A stretch of 64,000 bases of DNA from Alteromonas halophila. GTDB lineage: Bacteria > Pseudomonadota > Gammaproteobacteria > Enterobacterales > Alteromonadaceae. Of the stretch, positions 1-6,576 are shown piece by piece. The position numbers were made by a program, and so were the translations under genes. The notes beneath the pieces were generated by a model, which had not been told where the DNA came from, did not search any database, and worked only from the letters and a program-made list of their open reading frames with translations. How positions within the stretch are numbered: the first letter of the stretch is position 1; each line of letters begins with the position of its first letter. The stretch spans positions 685,180 to 749,179 of the forward strand of contig NZ_BMXP01000001.1 in the NCBI RefSeq assembly GCF_014651815.1, in the 5' to 3' direction.

Positions 1-219
1 CAAAGAAAGATGACAGTGTATTGCTTTAACTGCAGGATATAGCCAAATAGTTCACTACATCGGTGTACTTACATTTTTCCTGGCGCGCGGAAAACCCTGC
101 CAAAACTGTACGTTAGTAAATGAAGAGGGTAAGGTAAAAGTAATACTACCCCATTTTTGGGGCGTTATTTTGCCCCATTGTGGGATATATAAGGACTGTT
201 ATGCCGCTCAAAGGATGTT
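1..219 (+). other. left edge of cassette array, no intact gene
   Basis: No convincing gene lies here. A frame without a start codon runs from about base 14 to a TGA at 221-223 and could be the tail of a cassette gene beginning outside the window. GTTATGC at 198-204 is identical to the right-hand core of the attC site at 2464-2567, so an attC site probably ends here. CCCC/GGGG hairpins at about 148-178 would be its inner arms. I could not place a matching left core with confidence. Confidence 0.35.
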
Positions 220-1212
220 ATGAAGCCGAGTATTAAAAGCAAAATCCCACTAGCGTTTTTAACCATCATATCGATTTGGTGGTGGTATTTTTATGCGTCG
301 TCGAACGCGCTCAACGATTATGGAAACGCTAAACATGAGTGGCTGTTTATGCTCGACGCACTCTTGGCACTTCCAATTTTGTGCTTTCTTTGCGAGTCAG
401 ATAAACAACAAGCTTTTTTGAAAGCAGCCATTTTATGTTGTACCTCCGTGTTCATAGGGAGCCTTATAATTCCCGAACAAAACAAAGTTGTTTTCAATTT
501 TCTCGAAAGTGGTCGTTATTTTGTCTTAGGTATCATTCTTGTTTTGGAACTTTCAGCATTAGTTACGGTATGTTTAGCCGTTCGCGCTTCGCTTGCAAAC
601 AAAGAAGATCCAGATTTAGCGGTATCTAATCCTATCGAAAAAATATTTGGCCCTTCGTTGTTCAGCTCAATTCTGTCACTAGAAGGTCGCGTCTGGAGCT
701 TTGCACTTTTTGCATCCCAAATAACAAGTAGCGCTTATCGTGGCAATCAGCATTTTTACTACGATACAAAGGATGGCGCTCAAAGTAACCTATTTGGCTT
801 TATGCTCCTTATTATTATCGAAATCCCGCTTGTCCACTTACTCCTTCATTTTTTGTGGTCAAGCACCGCTGCAAATATAACAACGGGACTTACGTTGTTC
901 GGGCTCATATTTTTCTTTGCGGAATACAAAGCTGTTGGTAAGCGTCCCATATCAATTCATGAGAATAACTTAATTATTCGTTACGGACTTTATGCGCCTT
1001 TCACAATCCCTCTGGACAACGTATCAGAAATACGCCCAAACAATTTGTTTGTGAAACGCTCACGTAACGTCAAACGATTCAACTACTCTGGTGTTCCGAA
1101 TGTCGCTATAAACCTCTGTTCACCTATAAGTGGAAAAACAGAAGTATATTTGGGTGTAAACTCACCAGAAACTTTTATCAATAACATTAAACATGCAAAA
1201 AACGCGGCATAA
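220..1212 (+). CDS. cassette-encoded multi-pass membrane protein with PH-like C-terminal domain
   Basis: The protein has 330 residues and I do not recognise the family. Hydrophobic segments lie near residues 10-27, 43-58, 67-85, 100-125, 190-212 and 218-236, so about six membrane spans are likely. The last ~95 residues are soluble. They begin with the pattern RPISIHENNLIIRYG followed by an IPLDNVSEI stretch, which is how bacterial PH-like (bPH) domains start when fused to membrane anchors. That part is inference. The start is the ATG preceded by AAAGGA. The gene ends just before the attC at 1219. AT-rich codon use matches the other cassettes and not the chromosomal genes downstream. Confidence 0.7.
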   Translation: MKPSIKSKIPLAFLTIISIWWWYFYASSNALNDYGNAKHEWLFMLDALLALPILCFLCESDKQQAFLKAAILCCTSVFIGSLIIPEQNKVVFNFLESGRYFVLGIILVLELSALVTVCLAVRASLANKEDPDLAVSNPIEKIFGPSLFSSILSLEGRVWSFALFASQITSSAYRGNQHFYYDTKDGAQSNLFGFMLLIIIEIPLVHLLLHFLWSSTAANITTGLTLFGLIFFFAEYKAVGKRPISIHENNLIIRYGLYAPFTIPLDNVSEIRPNNLFVKRSRNVKRFNYSGVPNVAINLCSPISGKTEVYLGVNSPETFINNIKHAKNAA

Positions 1213-1218
1213 CAAAAC

Positions 1219-1311
1219 GCTTAACTCGCTCACTGCGTTCGCTGGGACGCATACACGGGGCCGCTTCGCGACTATAGCCCCGTGCCTGCGCCCCAAAGCC
1301 TAAAGTTACCT
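1219..1311 (+). repeat. attC site of the first cassette
   Basis: Left core GCTTAAC (1219-1225) and right core GTTACCT (1305-1311). The inner arms pair almost fully (GGGACGCATACACGGGGC with GCCCCGTGCCTGCGCCCC) around the loop CGCTTCGCGACTAT. It shares the GCTGGGACGC and CTTCGCGA blocks with the attC at 2464-2567, as expected for sites of one integron. Confidence 0.8.
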
Positions 1312-1351
1312 TCCGATTGGCATCCTCGTTCTTCTAGGATAATCTTCAACC

Positions 1352-1578
1352 ATGCCAACAGTATTAAGGTTAGGGCCTTATCGTTTCTTCTATAGTAACG
1401 AAAACGATGAACCCGTCCACATACATATTCAGCGCGAGAAGATGCTCGCCAAATTCTGGTTAACTCCAGTTGTACTCGCAGCTCTACTCGGTTTCCACTA
1501 AAAGAGTTTAGAAAACTTGAGCAATTGGTGGTCGAAAATAAAGACACGTTTTTTGGGGGCTTGGAATGGCTACTTTAG
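1352..1578 (+). pseudogene. DUF4160 family protein, frameshifted
   Basis: Translation from the ATG at 1352 gives MPTVLRLGPYRFFYSNEND followed by EPVHIHIQRE and AKFWLTPV, the typical DUF4160 start. The frame meets TAA at 1499-1501 after 49 residues. The missing second half is in another frame from about 1489 (RFPLKEFRKLEQLVVENKD) and ends at the TAG at 1576-1578. One frameshift around 1480-1490 therefore splits the gene. DUF4160 proteins are about 80 residues long and usually sit directly upstream of a DUF2442 gene, as here. A sequencing error is possible, but the partner is also broken, which favours real decay. Confidence 0.8.
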
Positions 1579-1820
1579 CAGTTGCGCATCATCCTCGTGC
1601 TCATTCAGTAAGTTTCGATACTGATTCACTTATTGTCGGCCTTATCGACGGACGCACTCTATCAATTCCTTTGGTTTGGTTTCCAACGCTGTCATCTGCG
1701 ACAGCTAGTTAACTCCAAGATTGGGAAATACTTGGAGATGGGGAGGGCATTCACTGGCCTCAACTCGACGAAGCTTTAAGTGTAAATGGACTTTTATTGG
1801 GCAACCAAGGAAGAAGATAA
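1566..1820 (+). pseudogene. DUF2442 family protein with in-frame stop
   Basis: From the ATG at 1566 the frame reads through VSFDTDSLIVGLIDGRTLSIPLVWFPTL, given here as SFDTDSLIVGLIDGRT and IPLVWFP, then hits TAA at 1710-1712. It continues in the same frame with LQDWEILGDGEGIHWPQLDE and NGLLLG, ending at the TAA at 1818-1820. The DGRT, PLVWFP and GEGIHWP blocks are hallmarks of DUF2442. Only the stop at the residue-49 codon separates the halves. It overlaps the DUF4160 remnant by a few bases. The pair is often described as toxin-antitoxin-like, but that role is not established. Confidence 0.8.
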
Positions 1821-1826
1821 TAAAGC

Positions 1827-1910
1827 GCTTAACACGTTCACCGGGAAAGTAACGCGGCGGTGCTTCGCGATTATAGCGCTGTACTTTTTCTCCATATTTG
1901 GAAGTTAGGT
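1827..1910 (+). repeat. attC site of the decayed DUF4160/DUF2442 cassette
   Basis: Left core GCTTAAC (1827-1833) and right core GTTAGGT (1904-1910), the latter a perfect GTTRRRY. The centre carries GCTTCGCGATTATAGCGC, matching the loop of the other attC sites in the array. Confidence 0.8.
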
Positions 1911-1985
1911 ACTTTTGAGTAAAATTAGCCCAGCTGACACTTTAACGCTATAATGTTTTGATGTTACCTAAGAGGGGACTTATTT

Positions 1986-2219
1986 ATGAGTACTTTATCA
2001 AAACGATCAACCGTCTACTTCGAACCAGCGATTCATAATGCTTTGAAACTGCGGGCAGCATCATCAGATACCTCAATATCAGAACTGATTGATGAGGCTG
2101 TGAGACTTCTTATGAAAGAAGATCAAGAAGATTTGGCTGCGGTAAGGCAAAGGGTCAAAGAACCCGAAATTTCCTATGAGGACTTGCTGAACAGTTTGGA
2201 AGCTGATGGGAAAATATAG
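1986..2219 (+). CDS. ribbon-helix-helix (CopG-like) antitoxin
   Basis: This is a 77-residue protein. An N-terminal beta strand (STVYFEPAIHNALKLRAA) is followed by two helices (SDTSISELIDEAVRLLMKE), the RHH dimeric DNA-binding fold. The acidic, flexible C-terminal half would wrap the toxin. The stop codon lies 14 nt inside the next gene, the usual translational coupling of toxin-antitoxin pairs. A TATAAT box at 1949-1954 suggests its own promoter, which cassette toxin-antitoxin pairs normally have; the -35 is weak. RHH antitoxins typically repress their own operon. The start is the ATG after AGAGGGG. Confidence 0.85.
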   Translation: MSTLSKRSTVYFEPAIHNALKLRAASSDTSISELIDEAVRLLMKEDQEDLAAVRQRVKEPEISYEDLLNSLEADGKI

Positions 2220-2469
2220 CGTCACTTTCAAGAAATCAGTAACAAAAGATTTTAGGCTAATTCCCAAGCCGGACGTTAAAAAGATCCTCGCCAAAATTGA
2301 CTTATTAGCTGAAAATCCGCGAAGAGATGGAGCAATTAAGCTAAATGGACTTGACTTGTATCGTATCCGGCAAGGCCTTTATAGAATAATATATGAAGTC
2401 CGAGAAACCGAACTTGTAGTACAGGTGATAAAAGTCGGGCACCGCTCTAATGTTTATAAACGTACCTAA
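2206..2469 (+). CDS. RelE/ParE superfamily toxin
   Basis: The protein has 87 residues, usual for RelE. The pattern SVTFKKSVTKDFRLIPKPDVKKI, then LAENPRRDGAIKLNG, DLYRIRQGLYRIIYEV and VIKVGHRSNVYKR matches RelE-type toxins. The conserved basic and aromatic residues (R in YRIRQG, Y in YRIIYE, H-R near the end) are retained, so the toxin looks intact. Members usually cleave ribosome-bound mRNA, while ParE relatives poison gyrase; the sequence alone favours RelE. It overlaps the antitoxin by 14 nt and ends at the left core of the next attC. Such pairs are thought to stabilise cassette arrays against loss. Confidence 0.88.
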   Translation: MGKYSVTFKKSVTKDFRLIPKPDVKKILAKIDLLAENPRRDGAIKLNGLDLYRIRQGLYRIIYEVRETELVVQVIKVGHRSNVYKRT

Positions 2470-2567
2470 CAACTAAGCAGGAGACTCACTACGTTCGCTG
2501 GGACGCAAACGTGGGCTCGCTTCGCGATTATGGTCTCGCGCCTGCGCCCGTTACCTTTAAGTTATGC
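2464..2567 (+). repeat. attC site of the toxin-antitoxin cassette
   Basis: Left core ACCTAAC (2464-2470) overlaps the toxin stop codon; right core GTTATGC (2561-2567). GCTGGGACGC pairs with CTGCGCCC around CTCGCTTCGCGATTATGG. It is a clear paralogue of the attC at 1219-1311. Confidence 0.82.
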
Positions 2568-2604
2568 GGCTCGCTCGTAATGAGCTTAATTAAAAAGGAC
2601 TTTT

Positions 2605-2905
2605 ATGAAACTCTACCCTTATTCAAAAGTCAGAACTGAAAATTTATCCACTTTATTATTGACGGCAAGAGCCATAGGGTTTATTGGCTACCTGTCTGCT
2701 TTTCTCACCATTTTGCTTTGGATTTCCAGCTTTTTTCTCGGCCCCAAAAACCATTCCTGGCGACCCTGACGGCCCCATCATCTCAATGACATGGAACGGA
2801 GCAAGGGACATGGCTTGGCTCATGAGCTTCGGTACAATATCGTCCGCGCTTCTCTTCTTTGTGATTGGCGGCCTGTGCGCTGCAGTGGTATCGTTCGAGT
2901 ACTAA
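2605..2905 (+). pseudogene. small two-span membrane protein, frameshifted
   Basis: Starting at the ATG at 2605 (behind AAAAAGGAC) the frame encodes MKLYPYSKVRTENLS and then a hydrophobic helix. It meets TGA at 2767-2769 after 54 residues. A second frame (2) carries the rest: a PKTIPGDPDGP linker, an NGARDMAWLMSFG segment, and a second membrane helix ending ...AAVVSFEY at 2905. The frames switch near the T6 run and GGCCCC at about 2728-2745. Joined, they would make a protein of about 100 residues with two spans. I do not recognise the family. It could also be a homopolymer sequencing error. Confidence 0.55.
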
Positions 2906-2926
2906 TACACCCAAAGCTAGATCGCC

Positions 2927-3028
2927 GCACAACAAAGCTAGTCAGCGGGACACTAACAAGTAGGCTCCCGTCACTTCGTTCCTTACTCTCTGGCCCATAT
3001 GTAATTGTCCCGTCCTGGGGTGTTGTTC
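2927..3028 (+). repeat. diverged attC site
   Basis: Outer arms GCACAACAAAGC (from 2927) and GGTGTTGTTC (to 3028) are inverted, and the inner GCGGGACA pairs with TGTCCCG. It lacks the CTTCGCGA loop of its neighbours (CACTTCGTTCC instead), so it belongs to a different attC subtype or is decayed. Confidence 0.55.
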
Positions 3029-3045
3029 GTTCAAGGAGGATCTGC

Positions 3046-3714
3046 ATGAATTATCTGAAGCTATTATTGTTAAGTATGTGTATTTCCCTTAGTTATTACG
3101 CATTGACTGTAACTGCAATAGGAATCGCTGCCGCTGGTAATATTTTTTGGTGGTACCAACCAACTGAACACTTTCATTTTTACCATGTTGCGCAAAATTT
3201 CGTTGGGATTGGCATAGCAGCATTGATTCCTGCTTATCTGGTTCATTGTTACGAATTTCAAAAAAGGTGGATAAGTATTTCGGTAGTTATTTTAGGTTCA
3301 ATGCTAATTCAGGGTAATATAAATTATATGCCATTAGATCCCGCTGGGCTTCTCCGGTTTTTCAAACAAACTCTTGTTTACGGAGACCTTGGCTCTGTTG
3401 GCATTTTTCTGGAAATTGTAGTTTTACCTTTGTTATGGTTACTAGGGAAGATGCGAATAAGTCTATCGCCACTCAGGCTTACAGCCAGGTGCCTGGTCAA
3501 GGCGGTCTTTTGCAGGCCTAACGGGTTAAGTCAAAAAAGACCAGAGCAGGTGCTTGGCTGTAAGCCCCGAAGGGCGGGCCCTGAAGCACGCATTCGCTGC
3601 GTTAGCTTTCTTACCAAGGGCGATTGCCATTGCTTGCGAAACCTGCCTTGCGACTACGCACTTCAGGACTCGCTGAGTGATGATAGACTTATTCGCATCT
3701 TCCCTAGTACTTGA
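3046..3714 (+). CDS. cassette membrane protein whose 3' end is replaced by an inserted repeat
   Basis: The start is the ATG behind AAGGAGGATCTGC. Residues 1-~133 form a membrane protein with spans near 5-26, 45-63, 78-97 and 117-133 (ending VVLPLLWLLG). I do not recognise the family. At base 3446 a MITE-like element begins inside the gene, and the remaining ~88 codons are translated from it. They form a Cys/Arg-rich tail (KMRISLSPLRLTARCLVKAV...) unlike a membrane protein. Removing the element with one CTAG would let the gene end nine codons later at TAA 3731-3733. The reading frame is open throughout, so a chimeric 222-residue product is possible, but function is doubtful. Confidence 0.6.
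   Translation: MNYLKLLLLSMCISLSYYALTVTAIGIAAAGNIFWWYQPTEHFHFYHVAQNFVGIGIAALIPAYLVHCYEFQKRWISISVVILGSMLIQGNINYMPLDPAGLLRFFKQTLVYGDLGSVGIFLEIVVLPLLWLLGKMRISLSPLRLTARCLVKAVFCRPNGLSQKRPEQVLGCKPRRAGPEARIRCVSFLTKGDCHCLRNLPCDYALQDSLSDDRLIRIFPST
3446..3703 (+). mobile_element. MITE-like element, copy A (258 bp, full length)
   Basis: Terminal inverted repeats of 22 bp, perfect: the left one (3446-3467) starts GGAAGATGCGAATAAGTC and the right one (3682-3703) is its exact reverse complement. Both sides are flanked by CTAG (3442-3445 and 3704-3707), a probable 4-bp target duplication; the other copies lack this flank, so it is not part of the element. Inside, GGCTTACAGCCA (3476-3487) pairs with TGGCTGTAAGCC (3555-3566). 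No transposase is encoded. Compared with copy B it has about 78 extra bases before the right end. Confidence 0.85.
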
Positions 3715-3716
3715 AC

Positions 3717-3826
3717 GAATGACAAAGCGCTAAAGGTGCAACTCGCCGCACGGGTCTCTGGGCAAAAACACGGCTCCACTTCGTGACTATAGCCCTGTAA
3801 CTTTGCCTTTTAGCTATCAGTTATTC
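3717..3826 (+). repeat. attC site after the MITE-interrupted cassette
   Basis: Left core GAATGAC (3717-3723), right core GTTATTC (3820-3826). Inner arms contain GGGCAAAAACACGGCTC and AGCCCTGTAACTTTGCC around CACTTCGTGACTAT, the family loop. It begins only 13 bp after the MITE, so the insertion spared the recombination site. Confidence 0.65.
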
Positions 3827-3850
3827 GCATCCTTAAAGGAAGCTTCAACA

Positions 3851-4240
3851 ATGACGATTAGGAAAAAAACCTATCGAAGTGGTCCCTTCAAAGACTTTAT
3901 TGCACAAGGTACGCAAGTTGGAAACGTACTTTATATGGCGGGACAGGTGGGGATAACTGATAGCGGAAATGTCCCCGCTTCTCTTGAAGAGCAGACAGCT
4001 GTTGCTTACTCAAATTTGAAGCATGTTTTATCTCAGTTCGGGGCGGATATGGGAAATATTGTCGATGAAACGTTTTTTGTTACAGACATGAACGAACTGA
4101 TGGAGAATGTAGAAACAGTTTACAGCCAGAGAGAATCTGCATACGGAGGCAAGCCCGAAGTAAGTCAAACAGTGGTTCAGGTAGCCGCCCTTGTTCAGCC
4201 GGAACTTAAAATTGAAATTAAATGCATCGCTCATTTGTAG
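3851..4240 (+). CDS. RidA/YjgF family protein
   Basis: This 129-residue protein is the normal length for RidA. The motifs match: GPFKDFIAQGTQVGNVLYMAGQVG (read as AQGTQVGNVLYMAGQVG) at residues ~18-36, SLEEQTAVAYSNLKHVL, and the C-terminal PELKIEIKCIA strand. RidA proteins are cytosolic trimers that hydrolyse reactive enamine/imine intermediates from PLP enzymes. The usual catalytic Arg in the RxxxQV(A/G)xL region is not obvious: the equivalent stretch is QTVVQVAALVQPELKIEI, so this may be a non-archetypal Rid subgroup. The start is the ATG with AAAGGAAG 8 bp upstream. It is carried as an integron cassette. Confidence 0.88.
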   Translation: MTIRKKTYRSGPFKDFIAQGTQVGNVLYMAGQVGITDSGNVPASLEEQTAVAYSNLKHVLSQFGADMGNIVDETFFVTDMNELMENVETVYSQRESAYGGKPEVSQTVVQVAALVQPELKIEIKCIAHL

Positions 4241-4247
4241 AAAAGGC

Positions 4248-4341
4248 AGCCAACAACGCACTTAGCACGCCACCTTAAGTCACGGGGACAGATACGCAGC
4301 GACGCGTTGCTGATGTGTCGCTACCTTGTTGCCCGTTAGTT
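4248..4341 (+). repeat. attC site of the RidA cassette
   Basis: Left core region AGCCAACAAC (from 4248) and right core GTTAGTT (4335-4341). AGCGACGCGTTGCTGATGTGTCGCT forms the central hairpin. It is diverged from the GGGACGC-type sites nearby, so the boundaries are approximate. Confidence 0.5.
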
Positions 4342-4382
4342 TAAATTTAGCTGCCAAAACTCGTGAAGGAGGAATTATTCAA

Positions 4383-4655
4383 ATTATCCTGATCACTGGA
4401 ATCCCAGTAATTGCTATTTTTCTAATCGTGTTATCTTTGAGGCCAAACGCTTTATTCAGCTACTTGATAATCGCAGGTTTAGGGATAGCGTCTTCATTCG
4501 TTGTAAATTATGTTTTTTGCTCTGTACTAAAAACACAGTGCGAATCCGACCCTTTAAATTCGATGGGACTCTTGTTTCATTCACTCTTAGTAATTGTAAT
4601 CAGCGCGGTAATTTACGCTTTAATGCCTCGCAGGTTTAAAAATTTAACTAAGTGA
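4383..4655 (+). CDS. small cassette membrane protein with probable ATT start
   Basis: This protein of about 90 residues has hydrophobic helices near residues 1-20, 24-46 and 64-84 and a basic tail (RRFKNLTK). I do not recognise the family. No ATG or GTG starts the frame. The only conventional candidate is a TTG at 4326, inside the preceding attC and with no ribosome-binding site. A very strong AAGGAGGA lies at 4366-4373, with ATT codons at 4374, 4377 and 4383 and a CTG at 4389. The ATT at 4383 has the best spacing, so I chose it, with low certainty. A lost ATG would be the alternative. Confidence 0.5.
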   Translation: MILITGIPVIAIFLIVLSLRPNALFSYLIIAGLGIASSFVVNYVFCSVLKTQCESDPLNSMGLLFHSLLVIVISAVIYALMPRRFKNLTK

Positions 4656-4997
4656 GCGTGTCAGCTAGCAAACTATGTAGAGCATCTTGGCGCTCTAAAG
4701 AGAAAGTAAAGGCCGCTTTTCGATTGCAGTCCTCTGCCTGTGCCCCAAAAGCAAGACAAAAGATGTCGAAGCGTGACACATAATCAGTCTTTGCTTTGAC
4801 GCAGGCCTGTTCGCCGAGCGCTGTGCGATATACATCAGCATACCGTTATCACGCCCCGGAAAAAAACTTCATGCAGGCGGAATGTCCGTCTATGATTATG
4901 TAACGTGAACGCACATCACCAAAAAAACCATCGCGATTTAGTGAATGGCATGGCGTGATGTATTTCTTCAGGGCTCGCAACGGAGTGCCACTCAATT
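4656..4997 (+). repeat. degenerate terminal attC and end of cassette array
   Basis: Bases ~4672-4765 align loosely with the attC at 1219-1311: GGCCGCTTTTCGATTGCAGT and CTCTGCCTGTGCCCCAAAAG echo its right half, but the cores are lost. This looks like a decayed terminal attC marking the array end. The rest, up to 4997, is unremarkable spacer and promoter DNA for the next gene. Confidence 0.4.
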
Positions 4998-6512
4998 ATG
5001 AAACCGCCTGCCATTATTCGTTTAATGTCGCTAATTCTGGTGACGCTGTTTTTATGTATCCCTCACAGCCTGGCAATGGCAAACCCACTGCTTGCGCGAA
5101 ATCTGCCGGCTGGCGAACTAATCTATACTGACGGGAATAATGCCTACTATGGCGTGTATTTGACTGAACAGTATACATCGCCAGGCGAGCGGGGCGGCAG
5201 TGCGAAAGGTGTCACTTTCAGAGTGGTCGCGATCCGTCAGGCCGAACCCGATGGCACACTGGTGCACTTCGAGCCCACAACAATAAAAGACTACAGAGGT
5301 AACCCAGTAAGCGGAAAGCGATACGCTGAAAAAGAGATTGCTCTGGTCAACCAGCACATTATCGGCGAGGTTGATAAAAAATTTCCCGACCGCCGAAATA
5401 AACATTATCTAAGAATACTGGTGTACGCGAAAGGTCAGTATTATTCGGGAACGCCGGTCAGAACGACATCAGACAACCCCGATCGCGATGCGCCTGAGTC
5501 GTGGGTTACTGTGCTGAATTTTGAACGACAAGGCGAGGGGGCGCCAATGCGGCCGGCCTACGAAGCTCGGGGCAACACGGGGCTGCCGCAGTCACGCTTT
5601 GCACGCGGTACACAGGATATTAAGCGGCGGCAATTACCCGACACCATTGCAGGTTTAAGACTTCAGCATGCGGCAGAGCGGGTGCAGGCGCCAGCGGCAG
5701 CTGAAACAAAGAGCGGGCAGCAGGTCGTTAAAGACCAGGAGTTCTGGGACCGCTTGCAGTTCAGTGGCTCGGTAAGAGATGTGTTTGAAGGCGACTTTTC
5801 AAGTGCACCAGGTACACTTTTTAAAATATACTTTTCTGCGCTGCAATGGGCTTACTCAGACAGTTGCCAGCGTTACCTTCCGGATGATGCCCGAAAACGA
5901 GGGTATGTATCGCAAAATGTTTATGCTGACGGCTACCGCGACGCACCTGTTGAACGAAGTGCATTGATTGCGCCCAGGTACCTTAAATTTTACGATGCGT
6001 ACGCGGACGATGTATCCAATGCTATGCGAAAAAGAAAAAGTAGCCTGCAAAGTCAGGCAAATACCTCGCTGTCACGTGGGGGCAGTGTACTTGGCATAAT
6101 GCAGGAGATAGCAAGCAATGAGCCTATTGCTCAGCTGACGCGCTTTATCGCTGCCTCGGGCGGCTGTGAAACGACAGCCGTTTTTCAGTTAAGAGAGAAT
6201 TATTACCGGGCCGCGTCTGGTATGCCATCACTGCAGGAGGCGGGCATTGTGCTTAAGAATGCCGCAGAAGAAAGTAACAAACCGCCACCGTCGTTATATG
6301 GAGCATGTATGGACGCCAGTAGTGCGGGTAAACGATTTTGTTTGTGTTTTGAAAAAGAAGCGCAAAGCGTGCTTACAGAAAAAGAAAAACAGTTGTTTGC
6401 ATCGGACTTTGAAGAGTATTACAAAGTGGTAAGAAAAATTAATACCAGACCCAGGCCGCCGGCAACGGACAGAGCATGGGCTCTTGTTCAGATCCGCTCG
6501 GCATGTAACTAA
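4998..6512 (+). CDS. secreted protein of unknown function
   Basis: The 504-residue protein is not one I recognise. Residues 1-28 form a Sec signal peptide (hydrophobic LMSLILVTLFLCIP, cleavage after SLAMA). Residues ~35-180 look like a globular beta-rich domain, followed by a Pro/Arg/Gln-rich linker (~195-235) and a helical C-terminal half. The last ~70 residues contain a Cys cluster, GACMDASSAGKRFCLCFEKE, and a final Cys-Asn, so disulfides in the periplasm are likely. It is the first gene after the cassette array and has chromosome-like composition. Function cannot be assigned. Confidence 0.7.
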   Translation: MKPPAIIRLMSLILVTLFLCIPHSLAMANPLLARNLPAGELIYTDGNNAYYGVYLTEQYTSPGERGGSAKGVTFRVVAIRQAEPDGTLVHFEPTTIKDYRGNPVSGKRYAEKEIALVNQHIIGEVDKKFPDRRNKHYLRILVYAKGQYYSGTPVRTTSDNPDRDAPESWVTVLNFERQGEGAPMRPAYEARGNTGLPQSRFARGTQDIKRRQLPDTIAGLRLQHAAERVQAPAAAETKSGQQVVKDQEFWDRLQFSGSVRDVFEGDFSSAPGTLFKIYFSALQWAYSDSCQRYLPDDARKRGYVSQNVYADGYRDAPVERSALIAPRYLKFYDAYADDVSNAMRKRKSSLQSQANTSLSRGGSVLGIMQEIASNEPIAQLTRFIAASGGCETTAVFQLRENYYRAASGMPSLQEAGIVLKNAAEESNKPPPSLYGACMDASSAGKRFCLCFEKEAQSVLTEKEKQLFASDFEEYYKVVRKINTRPRPPATDRAWALVQIRSACN

Positions 6513-6576
6513 TTCTCTAACGCTTGCTGAAGCAACTGAACCCTGTTTTCAGGCCAAACGATAAGCATTGTTGGCA

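Larger units (their letters stand above)
1..4765 (+). mobile_element. integron gene-cassette array (distal part)
   Basis: Seven short gene units, all on the + strand, are each followed by an imperfect palindrome of about 85-110 bp. The palindromes start with an RYYYAAC-like core, carry a variable hairpin around a GCTTCGCGAYTAT-like loop, and end with a GTTRRRY-like core (for example GTTAGGT, GTTATGC, GTTACCT). That is the layout of attC sites in chromosomal integrons. Base composition is visibly AT-richer than the rest of the window and the genes are functionally unrelated. No integrase is present. Because cassettes point away from attI, intI would be expected left of base 1. The alternative is an integrase-less attC cluster (CALIN). 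Confidence 0.85.

Noticed and set aside
1272..1547. A 91-residue reading frame on the minus strand across the first attC.
   Set aside because: It overlaps the attC palindrome and the DUF4160 remnant on the other strand and has no ribosome-binding site.
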